From the NCBI GenBank assembly GCA_964528095.1, contig CAZGSG010000203.1, positions 1-10,784 of the forward strand: DNA of 10,784 bases, given 5' to 3'. Under the pieces are notes generated by a model, which was not told where the DNA came from, did no database searches, and saw only the letters and a list, made by a program, of their open reading frames with translations. Position numbers and translations under genes: made by a program. This DNA comes from CAZGSG01 sp964528095 (GTDB lineage Bacteria; Bacteroidota; Bacteroidia; Chitinophagales; Chitinophagaceae). Below, one piece after another: positions 1-6,446 of the stretch (its first letter is position 1; every line of letters begins with the position of its first letter).

Positions 1-957
1 CAGCGCGGCCAGCACAAAAGGGGCGAATAATTCTTCTATCTTTTTGAATGCGGTGACCTCTACTTTTGATTTCTCCATCTGGTCTACCTGCTTGTATATA
101 TTTTGTAATCCTTCTTTGTCTCTCGCACGGAAATATCTTCCGCCAGTCTGTTCGGCAATCCTACGTAGCAGATCTTCATCAAGGAAGCTACTTGCCGCAC
201 TCTTTTTTCCTTTTGGCTGGTTGGTTATTTCAGGCACGGTGGATGGTGCGGCGCTCATACCAATGGTATACACTTTTACATTTCTTGCTTTGGCCACTTC
301 CAGCGCAGTTAATGGATCTATCAGGCGCGTTTCCGGGGGATCTTCCTTGCCATCCGTCAATAATATGATCACCTTGCTTTTCGCATCGCTTTTTGACAGG
401 CGATCGACCGATGTGGCCAGCCCCTCGCCAATCACCGTTCCGTCTGCCAGGTATTTCCTGCTCTCCAAAGCCCTTACCTGTGCGATGAGCGTATTTTTAT
501 CTGTAGTAATGGGTACAAGCGTAAAGCTCTCTCCGGAAAATATCACTACACCGATCCTGTCTACCGGTCTGCTCATAATAAATTCTTCCGCTACCTGTTT
601 TGCCACTTCCATCCTCGAAGGCAGGATATCAGGCGAGTTCATACTTCCGCTTACATCCATACACAATACGATGTCTATGCCCTCTCCTTCTGTGCGCTGT
701 TGATCATTTCTTTTTTGCGGCTTTGTCAATGCCAGTATCAGCGCACTTAATGCCAACAATCGCAATACAAAAGGCACATGCCTGAAAAACACTTTAGCGG
801 TGGATACAGAAAATGCCTTTACTGCCGAAACATTGATTGTTGGTTGCTGTTTGTTATTCTTCTTTACATACCACCATATCAAAAAAGGGATCAGCCCAAA
901 CAACAGGAAGTTTTCGGGATAAGCAAAGTGAATATTTCTGATCCATTCGTAAAACAT
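1..957 (-). CDS. batA: BatA-like VWA-domain membrane protein (3' end beyond window)
   Basis: This gene runs off the left edge; 319 codons are visible. The start is fixed at the ATG at 955-957, because an in-frame TAA lies 12 nt upstream; an AGGGAG sequence sits about 15 nt before the ATG. Residues about 17-31 and 60-78 are hydrophobic and look like two transmembrane segments, and the N-terminal FAYPENF-type segment is typical of BatA. The VWA domain follows, with a metal-binding (MIDAS) motif: DVSGS at 101-105, a Thr at 174 in the ADGT segment, and TDG at 201-203. From family knowledge, Bat proteins are inner-membrane proteins with the VWA domain outside the cytoplasm, thought to work with a MoxR ATPase. 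They were named for aerotolerance in Bacteroides, but their molecular role is unsettled. It is the fourth gene of the operon, and batB would be expected past the edge. Batch assignment to BatA rather than BatB rests on gene order. Confidence 0.88.
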   Translation of the reverse strand, partial: MFYEWIRNIHFAYPENFLLFGLIPFLIWWYVKKNNKQQPTINVSAVKAFSVSTAKVFFRHVPFVLRLLALSALILALTKPQKRNDQQRTEGEGIDIVLCMDVSGSMNSPDILPSRMEVAKQVAEEFIMSRPVDRIGVVIFSGESFTLVPITTDKNTLIAQVRALESRKYLADGTVIGEGLATSVDRLSKSDAKSKVIILLTDGKEDPPETRLIDPLTALEVAKARNVKVYTIGMSAAPSTVPEITNQPKGKKSAASSFLDEDLLRRIAEQTGGRYFRARDKEGLQNIYKQVDQMEKSKVEVTAFKKIEELFAPFVLAAL

Positions 958-1889
958 AATAATGATATTTTACTCCCTGCACAGTATTTTGTAACAACAG
1001 GCGCCGTGTTCATTTTTTCAATCGTCTCTATACTGCGTTTAACCGTTTCCCATACCAATAAATTATCTTTTTCCTCAGGTATGTATTTAGCAAATTTTAC
1101 AAAATCACTTACCCGCAGCGCATTTGAGAGTTCTTCGAATTGTTCGGCTGGCAGTTGCAGGTTGCGCAATTGCATTACCAGGTCATTGGTGGTTTCCTGT
1201 AATGAATGCAGTCCTTTTCTTTTGTTGACATATACCCTGAAAATATCCACCAGACCGGAGTAATACAACTTTAGATCCGTTCTTTCCTGTTTTATCTTCT
1301 GCAATTTGTCCATTGCATCGGTATATGCGTCGATATCAACTGCTGCGGCTTTCACTACCGGCTTTTTCTTCCTGGTCAATAGATAGATCAATACCAATAA
1401 CAACACAAGACCGCCTGCAGCGTAATACCACCAATTGGTTTTCTTTTCCTCTACCGGACTTACTTCGATAATATCTTTTACATCATGGTAAGCCTGCTTT
1501 GGATCAAACTCGGAAAAAACAACATCTACCGGGATAGAATCCGTGGCTATTGAACCTGCCAGTATAAAAGGAGGGATCACCCAATGCCCCGAATCAAAAC
1601 TCGTGATCTGTATTACCTGCCTTAGCACCGTACCGCTACCTGTATTGGTGGTATCTATTTTTTCTTTTGATAAAAACTCAAAATGTGGCAATGAATCGAC
1701 CGGGAAAAACCGGATGGCTTCGTTTTCGGGAATGTCCGCTTCAAGCGTGATTTGTATCGGCTCGCCAATCAATATCTTATTCCTGTCAGCGCTCACCTTC
1801 ACGACAGTCGTTGTTTGTCCCTGGCTTAAAACAGCCATATGACAAAAAACGAAGAATAAAATGCTTTTATACAATTTTGGTCGGGTCAT
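891..1889 (-). CDS. BatD-like / DUF4381-like single-pass membrane protein of the Bat operon
   Basis: A 332-residue protein. Residues 1-24 form a likely signal peptide ending near SQGQ. Residues about 26-145 look like a beta-rich extracytoplasmic domain (the KVSADRNKILIGEPIQITLE stretch is typical of BatD-type domains). A Trp-Trp pair at 153-154 leads into a transmembrane helix at about 154-172, followed by a basic stop-transfer RKKK. Residues about 185-292 are a charged helical cytoplasmic domain. The layout matches the short BatD/DUF4381-like proteins found between DUF58 and BatA genes in Bacteroidota; a role as a membrane partner of the VWA proteins is inferred. The start is 18 nt after the DUF58 stop. 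The end is odd: residues about 294-332 look unlike the rest (Cys-rich, no charge pattern) and the last 67 nt overlap batA out of frame, so a frameshift near the 3' end is possible. Confidence 0.8.
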   Translation of the reverse strand: MTRPKLYKSILFFVFCHMAVLSQGQTTTVVKVSADRNKILIGEPIQITLEADIPENEAIRFFPVDSLPHFEFLSKEKIDTTNTGSGTVLRQVIQITSFDSGHWVIPPFILAGSIATDSIPVDVVFSEFDPKQAYHDVKDIIEVSPVEEKKTNWWYYAAGGLVLLLVLIYLLTRKKKPVVKAAAVDIDAYTDAMDKLQKIKQERTDLKLYYSGLVDIFRVYVNKRKGLHSLQETTNDLVMQLRNLQLPAEQFEELSNALRVSDFVKFAKYIPEEKDNLLVWETVKRSIETIEKMNTAPVVTKYCAGSKISLLCFTNGSEIFTLLIPKTSCCLG

Positions 1890-1907
1890 GTAGTTGGCGG
1901 TGGTGGT

Positions 1908-2741
1908 TCATCGGTTCCTGCTTAAGAAAAATCGCTGCAGCACTTTCACATAATCATCTCCTGTGCGTATATGCAGGAGATCACTGCCGGCCTGTTTAAA
2001 GGTTTGCGTGCTATATTCCGTTACCCGGAAAAATTCCTGCTGGTAACTATGCCGTACAAAGGAATTGCTACTATCTACCCATTTTGTTTCACCCGTCTCT
2101 GCATCTTTGACCTGCATCAAGCCCGCCTCCGGCAATTGCATATCCATCTTGTCATATATTTTAATACCTATCACATCATGTTTTTTGGAGGCGATCCGTA
2201 AAGAGTCCTCATAGTTGGCATCCAGAAAATCACTCAATATAAAAGCGATACTGGTCTGCCGGGTAGAGTTTGTAAAAAATCGCAATGCGGCACTCAGTTG
2301 GGTGCCCTGGCTTTTTGGTTCTTTGCTCAGCAACTCGCGCACAATATACAAAGCGTGCTGTCTTCCCTTTTTGGGAGGTATATATGCTTCTACTTTATCA
2401 CTGTAGAAGATCACTCCGATCTTATCGGCATTATTCACGGCAGAAAAACTCAATACCGCCCCCATTTCTGTAATGATATCCCGTTTGCGTGCATGGACTG
2501 TTCCAAACAGGGAACTCGCACTAATGTCTACCAGCAACATCACTGTCAGTTCCCGCTCCTCCTCAAATACTTTGCTGAAAGGGTGTCCAAATCTTGCAGA
2601 CACATTCCAGTCTATAAACCGGATATCATCACCGGCAGCATATTCCCGCACCTCTTTAAAGGACATGCCTTTCCCTTTAAAAGCACTATGGTACTCTCCT
2701 GTAAAAAGATCAGAAGTAAGTTTTTTACTCTTGATCTCCAA
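1908..2741 (-). CDS. DUF58-domain (VWA-fold) protein of the MoxR/Bat operon
   Basis: The coordinates use the first standard start, a TTG at 2739-2741, giving 277 residues. The DUF58 signature is clear: the GDDIRFIDWNVSAR segment at 38-50 is followed by a VWA-like fold with DISAS at 72-76, a Thr at 147 and an Asp at 171 (LSDFLD), which together could form a MIDAS metal site. No transmembrane segment is seen, so it should be cytoplasmic. DUF58 proteins next to MoxR are thought to be its partner or substrate; the exact function is unknown. The true N-terminus is probably longer: the same frame stays open to 2783 and reads LTTAEILKKVRE just before the TTG, which matches the usual N-terminal helix of this family. 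No ATG, GTG or further TTG lies in that stretch, so an ATT start at 2778-2780 is the best guess. Confidence 0.9.
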   Translation of the reverse strand: MEIKSKKLTSDLFTGEYHSAFKGKGMSFKEVREYAAGDDIRFIDWNVSARFGHPFSKVFEEERELTVMLLVDISASSLFGTVHARKRDIITEMGAVLSFSAVNNADKIGVIFYSDKVEAYIPPKKGRQHALYIVRELLSKEPKSQGTQLSAALRFFTNSTRQTSIAFILSDFLDANYEDSLRIASKKHDVIGIKIYDKMDMQLPEAGLMQVKDAETGETKWVDSSNSFVRHSYQQEFFRVTEYSTQTFKQAGSDLLHIRTGDDYVKVLQRFFLSRNR

Positions 2742-2780
2742 CTCGCGTACTTTTTTTAATATTTCTGCTGTGGTTAGAAT

Positions 2781-2806
2781 AATTCAAAATTTAAAATGAA
2801 AAATGA
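2781..2806. repeat. AT-rich low-complexity spacer, possible dispersed repeat
   Basis: Between moxR and the DUF58 gene lies an A/T-only-like stretch built from AAAATTTAAAAT-type units (25 of its bases are nearly free of G and C). It resembles simple intergenic repeats common in Bacteroidota genomes. Within it, on the minus strand, is the in-frame TGA at 2784-2786 that closes the DUF58 reading frame upstream. It cannot be shown to be repeated from one window. Confidence 0.3.
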
Positions 2807-2845
2807 TTTCTATGACATCAAACTGAGGCCCTGATTGCCGATTTC

Positions 2846-3847
2846 TTAAGGCACATTGATCTGTTTGAGAATATCTTCAATTATTTCTTCCACTTTTACG
2901 TTTTCAGCTTCTGCTTCATACGTCATTCCGATACGGTGCCGCAATACATCATTGCTGATACTTCTTACATCTTCGGGAATCACAAATCCTCTTTTATTCA
3001 AAAATGCCTGTGCTTTTGCCGCCAGTGCAAGGTTGATACTTCCTCTAGGTGAAGCACCATATGAAATAAGCGGTTTCAGTTTTTCCAGTTTATAGGCATC
3101 CGGGTTTCGGGTAGCAAAAACGATATCCAGAATATACTGTTCTATTTTTTCATCCATGTATATCTGCTTCGTCAGGTCTTTTGCATCGATCACTTCCTTT
3201 ACAGATACAACCTGTTTAATGTTATGTGGCTTTTGTCCCTGTACGTTCTGACGGATGATCAGTTGCTCTTCATGCATTTTGGGATAATCCACCACTACTT
3301 TCATAATGAACCGGTCAACCTGGGCCTCCGGTAAGGGATATGTGCCTTCCTGTTCCAATGGATTTTGGGTGGCCAGCACAAGAAAGGGTTCATCCAGTTT
3401 ATAGGTGGTATCACCAATAGTCACCTGTCGTTCCTGCATTGCTTCAAGCAGGGCAGATTGCACTTTAGCGGGAGCGCGGTTGATCTCATCTGCCAGAATG
3501 AAATTGGCGAATATGGGGCCTTTGCGAACCACGAATTCGTTGCGTTGCTGGTTATATATCAGCGTACCGATCACATCGGCCGGCAAAAGATCGGGAGTAA
3601 ATTGTATCCGGCTGAAATGCGCGTTGATCGCCAGTGCCAGGGATTTTATCGTCAGTGTTTTCGCAAGCCCCGGAACACCTTCCAGCAGAACGTGGCCATT
3701 GCTCAACAATCCGATCAGTAACCGGTCCAGCATATGACTTTGCCCGATAATAACATGACCAACCTCATCCCTTAATTTGTCAACGAAATGCCCCGCCTGG
3801 CTGATACGGTCATTCAACTGGCGAATGTCTTCTGCGGTTTTAAACAT
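2846..3847 (-). CDS. moxR: MoxR-family AAA+ ATPase
   Basis: A 333-residue cytoplasmic ATPase, about the normal length for the family. Visible motifs, in order: Walker A GVPGLAKT at 57-64, Walker B ending LADE at 118-121 followed by INRA, sensor 1 ATQNP at 159-163, the MoxR-typical EGTYPLPEAQVDRF at 167-180 with a candidate arginine finger at 179, and sensor 2 GASPRGS at 264-270. A helical lid domain fills the C-terminus. MoxR proteins use ATP hydrolysis as chaperone-like factors, often on VWA proteins encoded next door; here the DUF58, BatD-like and BatA products are the natural partners (inferred). It is the first gene of the operon, and its start ATG at 3845-3847 faces a 153-bp divergent intergenic region. 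About 104 nt (62 if the DUF58 start is at 2783) separate it from the next gene. Confidence 0.96.
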   Translation of the reverse strand: MFKTAEDIRQLNDRISQAGHFVDKLRDEVGHVIIGQSHMLDRLLIGLLSNGHVLLEGVPGLAKTLTIKSLALAINAHFSRIQFTPDLLPADVIGTLIYNQQRNEFVVRKGPIFANFILADEINRAPAKVQSALLEAMQERQVTIGDTTYKLDEPFLVLATQNPLEQEGTYPLPEAQVDRFIMKVVVDYPKMHEEQLIIRQNVQGQKPHNIKQVVSVKEVIDAKDLTKQIYMDEKIEQYILDIVFATRNPDAYKLEKLKPLISYGASPRGSINLALAAKAQAFLNKRGFVIPEDVRSISNDVLRHRIGMTYEAEAENVKVEEIIEDILKQINVP

Positions 3848-3947
3848 GGTGTAGATTTATGGTGACACAAAATACGAACTTACTCTAAGCAAATTATTTG
3901 CCGATATGACAAACAAACGGAAATAACTGATCCATTCCTCGTATTTC

Positions 3948-3955
3948 TACCTTTG
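3948..3955 (+). promoter_or_regulatory. Candidate -7 box for the lipocalin-like gene
   Basis: TACCTTTG matches the Bacteroidota -7 consensus TAnnTTTG exactly and lies 45 nt before the ATG at 4001, which would give an untranslated leader of about 40 nt. No convincing TTTG -33 element is seen 17-23 nt upstream. The rest of the 3848-4000 gap must also hold the moxR operon promoter; on the minus strand I see only one-base-short versions of the box (TATTTTG near 3868, TAATTTG near 3899). Confidence 0.5.
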
Positions 3956-4000
3956 TACGCATAAAAAATAATGAGTATTTTAGCCAAATAATCCAATTCT

Positions 4001-4450
4001 ATGCTAAAACGCCTACTCAAGCTGGCAATTTTGCCTATCGTTTTTTTTCTCCTGACTGGTTGCGAAAAAGAAAAAGATCCGGTCAATTCAAAAACAAATA
4101 CAGAGCTTATCGTTCAATCGTCCTGGAAGTTTGATAAAGCCGTGTCGGGAGGTACAGATGTATCGGGCCTGATACCAGCCTGTTCAAAAGACAATATCGC
4201 GGTATTCTCTGCAAATGGCACCGGCACACTGGATGAAAGCACTACCATCTGCTCTCCTTCTGCCGCAGGCTCATTTACCTGGACCTTCCAGACAAATGAA
4301 ACGGTACTTCATCTCTCCACCCCGCTTTTTGCAGGTGGTTCAAATGATTTTACTATCGTGTCCATTTCCGATGCGAACCTTGTTGTTTCACAAAATGTGA
4401 CCATTTCCCCATATCCGACGCAGAATGTTGTGTTTACTTTCAAACATTAA
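4001..4450 (+). CDS. Lipocalin-like lipoprotein
   Basis: A 149-residue lipoprotein. Residues 1-20 are a signal peptide with a basic start and hydrophobic core, ending in the lipobox LLTGC with the lipidated Cys at 21. The next residues, EKEKDP, are charged and partly resemble the Bacteroidota lipoprotein export signal, so surface exposure is possible (inference). The mature part is a small beta-rich domain with a W-K-F strand at 42-44, a segment around IPACSKDNIAVF with Cys 61, an ADGT-like turn (ANGTGTLDE, 71-79), and a second Cys at 84. This pattern fits the Bacteroidota lipocalin-like families, in which the two Cys residues probably form a disulphide. The ligand is unknown. It is a single-gene unit, divergent from moxR and convergent with nadE, with its own -7 box. 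Lipocalin-like is a fold-level call, not a function. Confidence 0.8.
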   Translation: MLKRLLKLAILPIVFFLLTGCEKEKDPVNSKTNTELIVQSSWKFDKAVSGGTDVSGLIPACSKDNIAVFSANGTGTLDESTTICSPSAAGSFTWTFQTNETVLHLSTPLFAGGSNDFTIVSISDANLVVSQNVTISPYPTQNVVFTFKH

Positions 4451-4568
4451 TAGAAAAAAGTTCCATAATTCCTGGTTTTTGGTTCAATGTTCAACAACAA
4501 GAGCTCTTCAATTCATGTGAACATTGAACTAAAAACCATGAAACAGGAACCTTGAATTGTTTTTTCTA
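4451..4568. terminator. Long imperfect dyad between convergent genes; probable bidirectional terminator
   Basis: The core stem pairs 4473-4493 with 4518-4538: 21 pairs with a single G-T wobble (4481 with 4530), around a 24-nt loop that itself holds the palindrome AAGAGCTCTT (4499-4508). Outside it, GTTCC at 4460-4464 matches GGAAC at 4546-4550, and TAGAAAAAA at 4451-4459 matches TTTTTTCTA at 4560-4568. The right T run follows the stem on the plus strand and the left A run gives a U run on the minus strand, so both transcripts could terminate here. The outer arm includes the nadE stop codon. The structure is much longer than an ordinary terminator and could also be an intergenic palindromic repeat. 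Confidence 0.7.
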
Positions 4569-6290
4569 AGAAAGATATTTTCCTACAATAGGAACCCGTC
4601 GTCCAACTCCAAATGCCTTGCAGCTTATCCTGATAATAGGGCAGAACTGGTTTCGTTTGTATTCATTGGTATTGACGAGTTTGAGCACCCTTGTTACCAA
4701 TGCCGCGTCATACCCTTTTGCGATAATCTCTTTCGGCCCGTTGCGCAACTCAATGTATTCATATAATACCCGGTCAAGCGTATCATACTCGGGAAGGCTA
4801 TCACTGTCTTTTTGATTAGGTCTTAATTCCGCTGATGGTGGCTTGGTAATAATATTCAGCGGGATAATGTTTCCGTCGCGCCGGTTGATATACCTGGCTA
4901 ATGCAAAGACCTGCATTTTATATACATCCCCCAATATGCTGAGTCCGCCTGCCATGTCTCCATAAAGGGTTCCGTAGCCTGTAGCCAATTCACTTTTATT
5001 TGAAGTATTCAATAAAATATACCCGAATTTATTAGCGATGGCCATTAGCAGGTTACCCCGGGTACGGCTTTGTATGTTTTCTTCGGCGATGCTAAATGGC
5101 AGGTCTTTAAACACAGGTTTTAATTCCGTCAGAAAAGATTCATATATTTTCCTGATCGGGATTATATCATACGGATTATCCAGGTTCCTGCTCAGCTCTT
5201 CCGCGTCACTAACCGAGTGAGTCGTGGAATATTCCGAAGGCATCAGTACTGCCCTTACATTTTCTTTACCCAATGCAGCCACGGCTAATGCAAGGGTCAC
5301 GGCACTATCTATACCACCCGAAGATCCAAGTATGGCTTTACTAAAGCCCATTTTCTTAAAATAATCTTTGATGCCAAGTATCAGCGCCTGGTATATTTCT
5401 TCCATGTTTTTGTCATTGGTAAGATAGCTGATGATATCTTCTCCTTTACCTACATCTGCCGAAGAAAAAAAGACCGGTGCTGACTGGTTTTGGGAACCGG
5501 TTGTATTATCCCCACCAGCTTTGTTACTGATAAGTTCATTTAAATTGAATACCTGGAAATCCTCTTCGAAATAATTCATCTCTGCCACTTTATTGCCCTG
5601 GTCATCATAAACGAGACTACCTCCGTCGAAAACGATCTCTGTCTGCGAACCCACCGTATTACAATACAGCATGGGGAGTTTATATTTTTCCGTATGTGCT
5701 TTGACAAGGCTATTGCGAACAATATCCTGCGCATAATTATAAGGAGATGCTGAAAGATTGATCATTACATCCGGCCCCTGCTTTATCAGCTCTTCCATTG
5801 GGGTTATACGGTACAGTGGATTATCTCCCATATTCCATATATCCTCGCAGATGGTAACGGCCAGTTTTTTTCCTTTAAATTCCATCACTTTCCATTCATA
5901 CGCCGGTTCGAAATAACGGTACTCATCAAATACATCATAATTAGGCAATAAGGTTTTTTGGATCTCGGCCTTTATTTCGCCATCGTATAATAGAAAAGCA
6001 GCATTAAAAAGGTCTTTACCCGATACCTGGGCATTGCGTGCGGGAGCTCCGATCAATACACCGATAGTATCCGCATGCGTCTTTATGGTATCAATGGCGG
6101 CATAACATTTATTGATAAAATCATCAAATTCCAGGAAATCTCTCGGCGGGTATCCGCAAACGCATAATTCGGAAAAAACAACAAGGTCTGCCTTTGCCTG
6201 TTTGGCCAGGGCGATCCCCTCTATGATCTTCCGGGTATTTTCTTCAAAATTGCCAATATGATAGTTCTGTTGTGCGAGTGCGATCTTCAT
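4566..6290 (-). CDS. nadE: Glutamine-dependent NAD+ synthetase
   Basis: A 574-residue two-domain enzyme that makes NAD+ from deamido-NAD+, ATP and glutamine, the last step of NAD synthesis, in the cytosol. Residues 1-about 250 are a nitrilase-type glutaminase domain with the Glu-Lys-Cys triad visible: E41 in VVFSELC, K112 in QKTLLPNY and C148 in TICEDIWN. Residues about 295-574 are the NAD synthetase domain with the ATP P-loop SGGIDS at 324-329, then the family segments NIQSRTRGNLLMAIANKFG and NTSNKSELATGYGT, and an Arg-rich C-terminal GVGRRVPIV. A Gly/Asn/Ser-rich, probably flexible linker at about 257-272 joins the domains. The start ATG (6288-6290) is supported by the conserved MKIALAQ opening. 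It is divergent from gldB, with a -7-like box only 4 nt before the ATG. All key residues are present. Confidence 0.97.
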   Translation of the reverse strand: MKIALAQQNYHIGNFEENTRKIIEGIALAKQAKADLVVFSELCVCGYPPRDFLEFDDFINKCYAAIDTIKTHADTIGVLIGAPARNAQVSGKDLFNAAFLLYDGEIKAEIQKTLLPNYDVFDEYRYFEPAYEWKVMEFKGKKLAVTICEDIWNMGDNPLYRITPMEELIKQGPDVMINLSASPYNYAQDIVRNSLVKAHTEKYKLPMLYCNTVGSQTEIVFDGGSLVYDDQGNKVAEMNYFEEDFQVFNLNELISNKAGGDNTTGSQNQSAPVFFSSADVGKGEDIISYLTNDKNMEEIYQALILGIKDYFKKMGFSKAILGSSGGIDSAVTLALAVAALGKENVRAVLMPSEYSTTHSVSDAEELSRNLDNPYDIIPIRKIYESFLTELKPVFKDLPFSIAEENIQSRTRGNLLMAIANKFGYILLNTSNKSELATGYGTLYGDMAGGLSILGDVYKMQVFALARYINRRDGNIIPLNIITKPPSAELRPNQKDSDSLPEYDTLDRVLYEYIELRNGPKEIIAKGYDAALVTRVLKLVNTNEYKRNQFCPIIRISCKAFGVGRRVPIVGKYLS

Positions 6291-6294
6291 ACCC

Positions 6295-6302
6295 CAAATT
6301 TA
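6295..6302 (-). promoter_or_regulatory. nadE: TAAATTTG -7-like box directly upstream of nadE
   Basis: On the minus strand, TAAATTTG matches TAnnTTTG exactly and ends 4 nt before the nadE ATG. If used, transcription would begin at or within a few bases of the start codon, giving a leaderless or near-leaderless message. No clear -33 TTTG is seen upstream, so this may also be chance. Confidence 0.4.
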
Positions 6303-6401
6303 CGGCTAAGAGAATAAAAGAGTGAAAGGGGGAAAGAGTGGGTTTTCAATGTACAGGAAAATTCTCTTTACTACGCTCCCGCAGCTGGTATCTGTATCCG
6401 G

Positions 6402-6409
6402 TATCTTTG
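6402..6409 (+). promoter_or_regulatory. gldB: Candidate -7 box for gldB
   Basis: TATCTTTG is an exact match to the Bacteroidota -7 consensus TAnnTTTG, 37 nt before the gldB ATG. The predicted leader is about 30 nt. A -33 TTTG at the usual distance is not evident. The remaining bases of the 6291-6446 gap are purine-rich near 6308-6340 and show no gene. Confidence 0.5.
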
Positions 6410-6446
6410 CGCAACATTCGACATCCCTTCGTCGTTAATCATTGCT

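Noticed and set aside
44..703. A 219-codon plus-strand frame opposite batA
   Set aside because: The minus strand encodes a VWA domain with an intact MIDAS motif there; the plus-strand product is Ser/Leu-rich with no family features.
3880..4086. A 68-codon minus-strand frame across the moxR-lipoprotein gap
   Set aside because: It overlaps the signal-peptide region of the lipoprotein gene and the intergenic promoter area, and its product is low in recognisable features.
6308..6340. Purine-rich stretch between nadE and gldB
   Set aside because: It has no symmetry, repeat unit or reading frame of note; biased composition in a promoter gap is not unusual.
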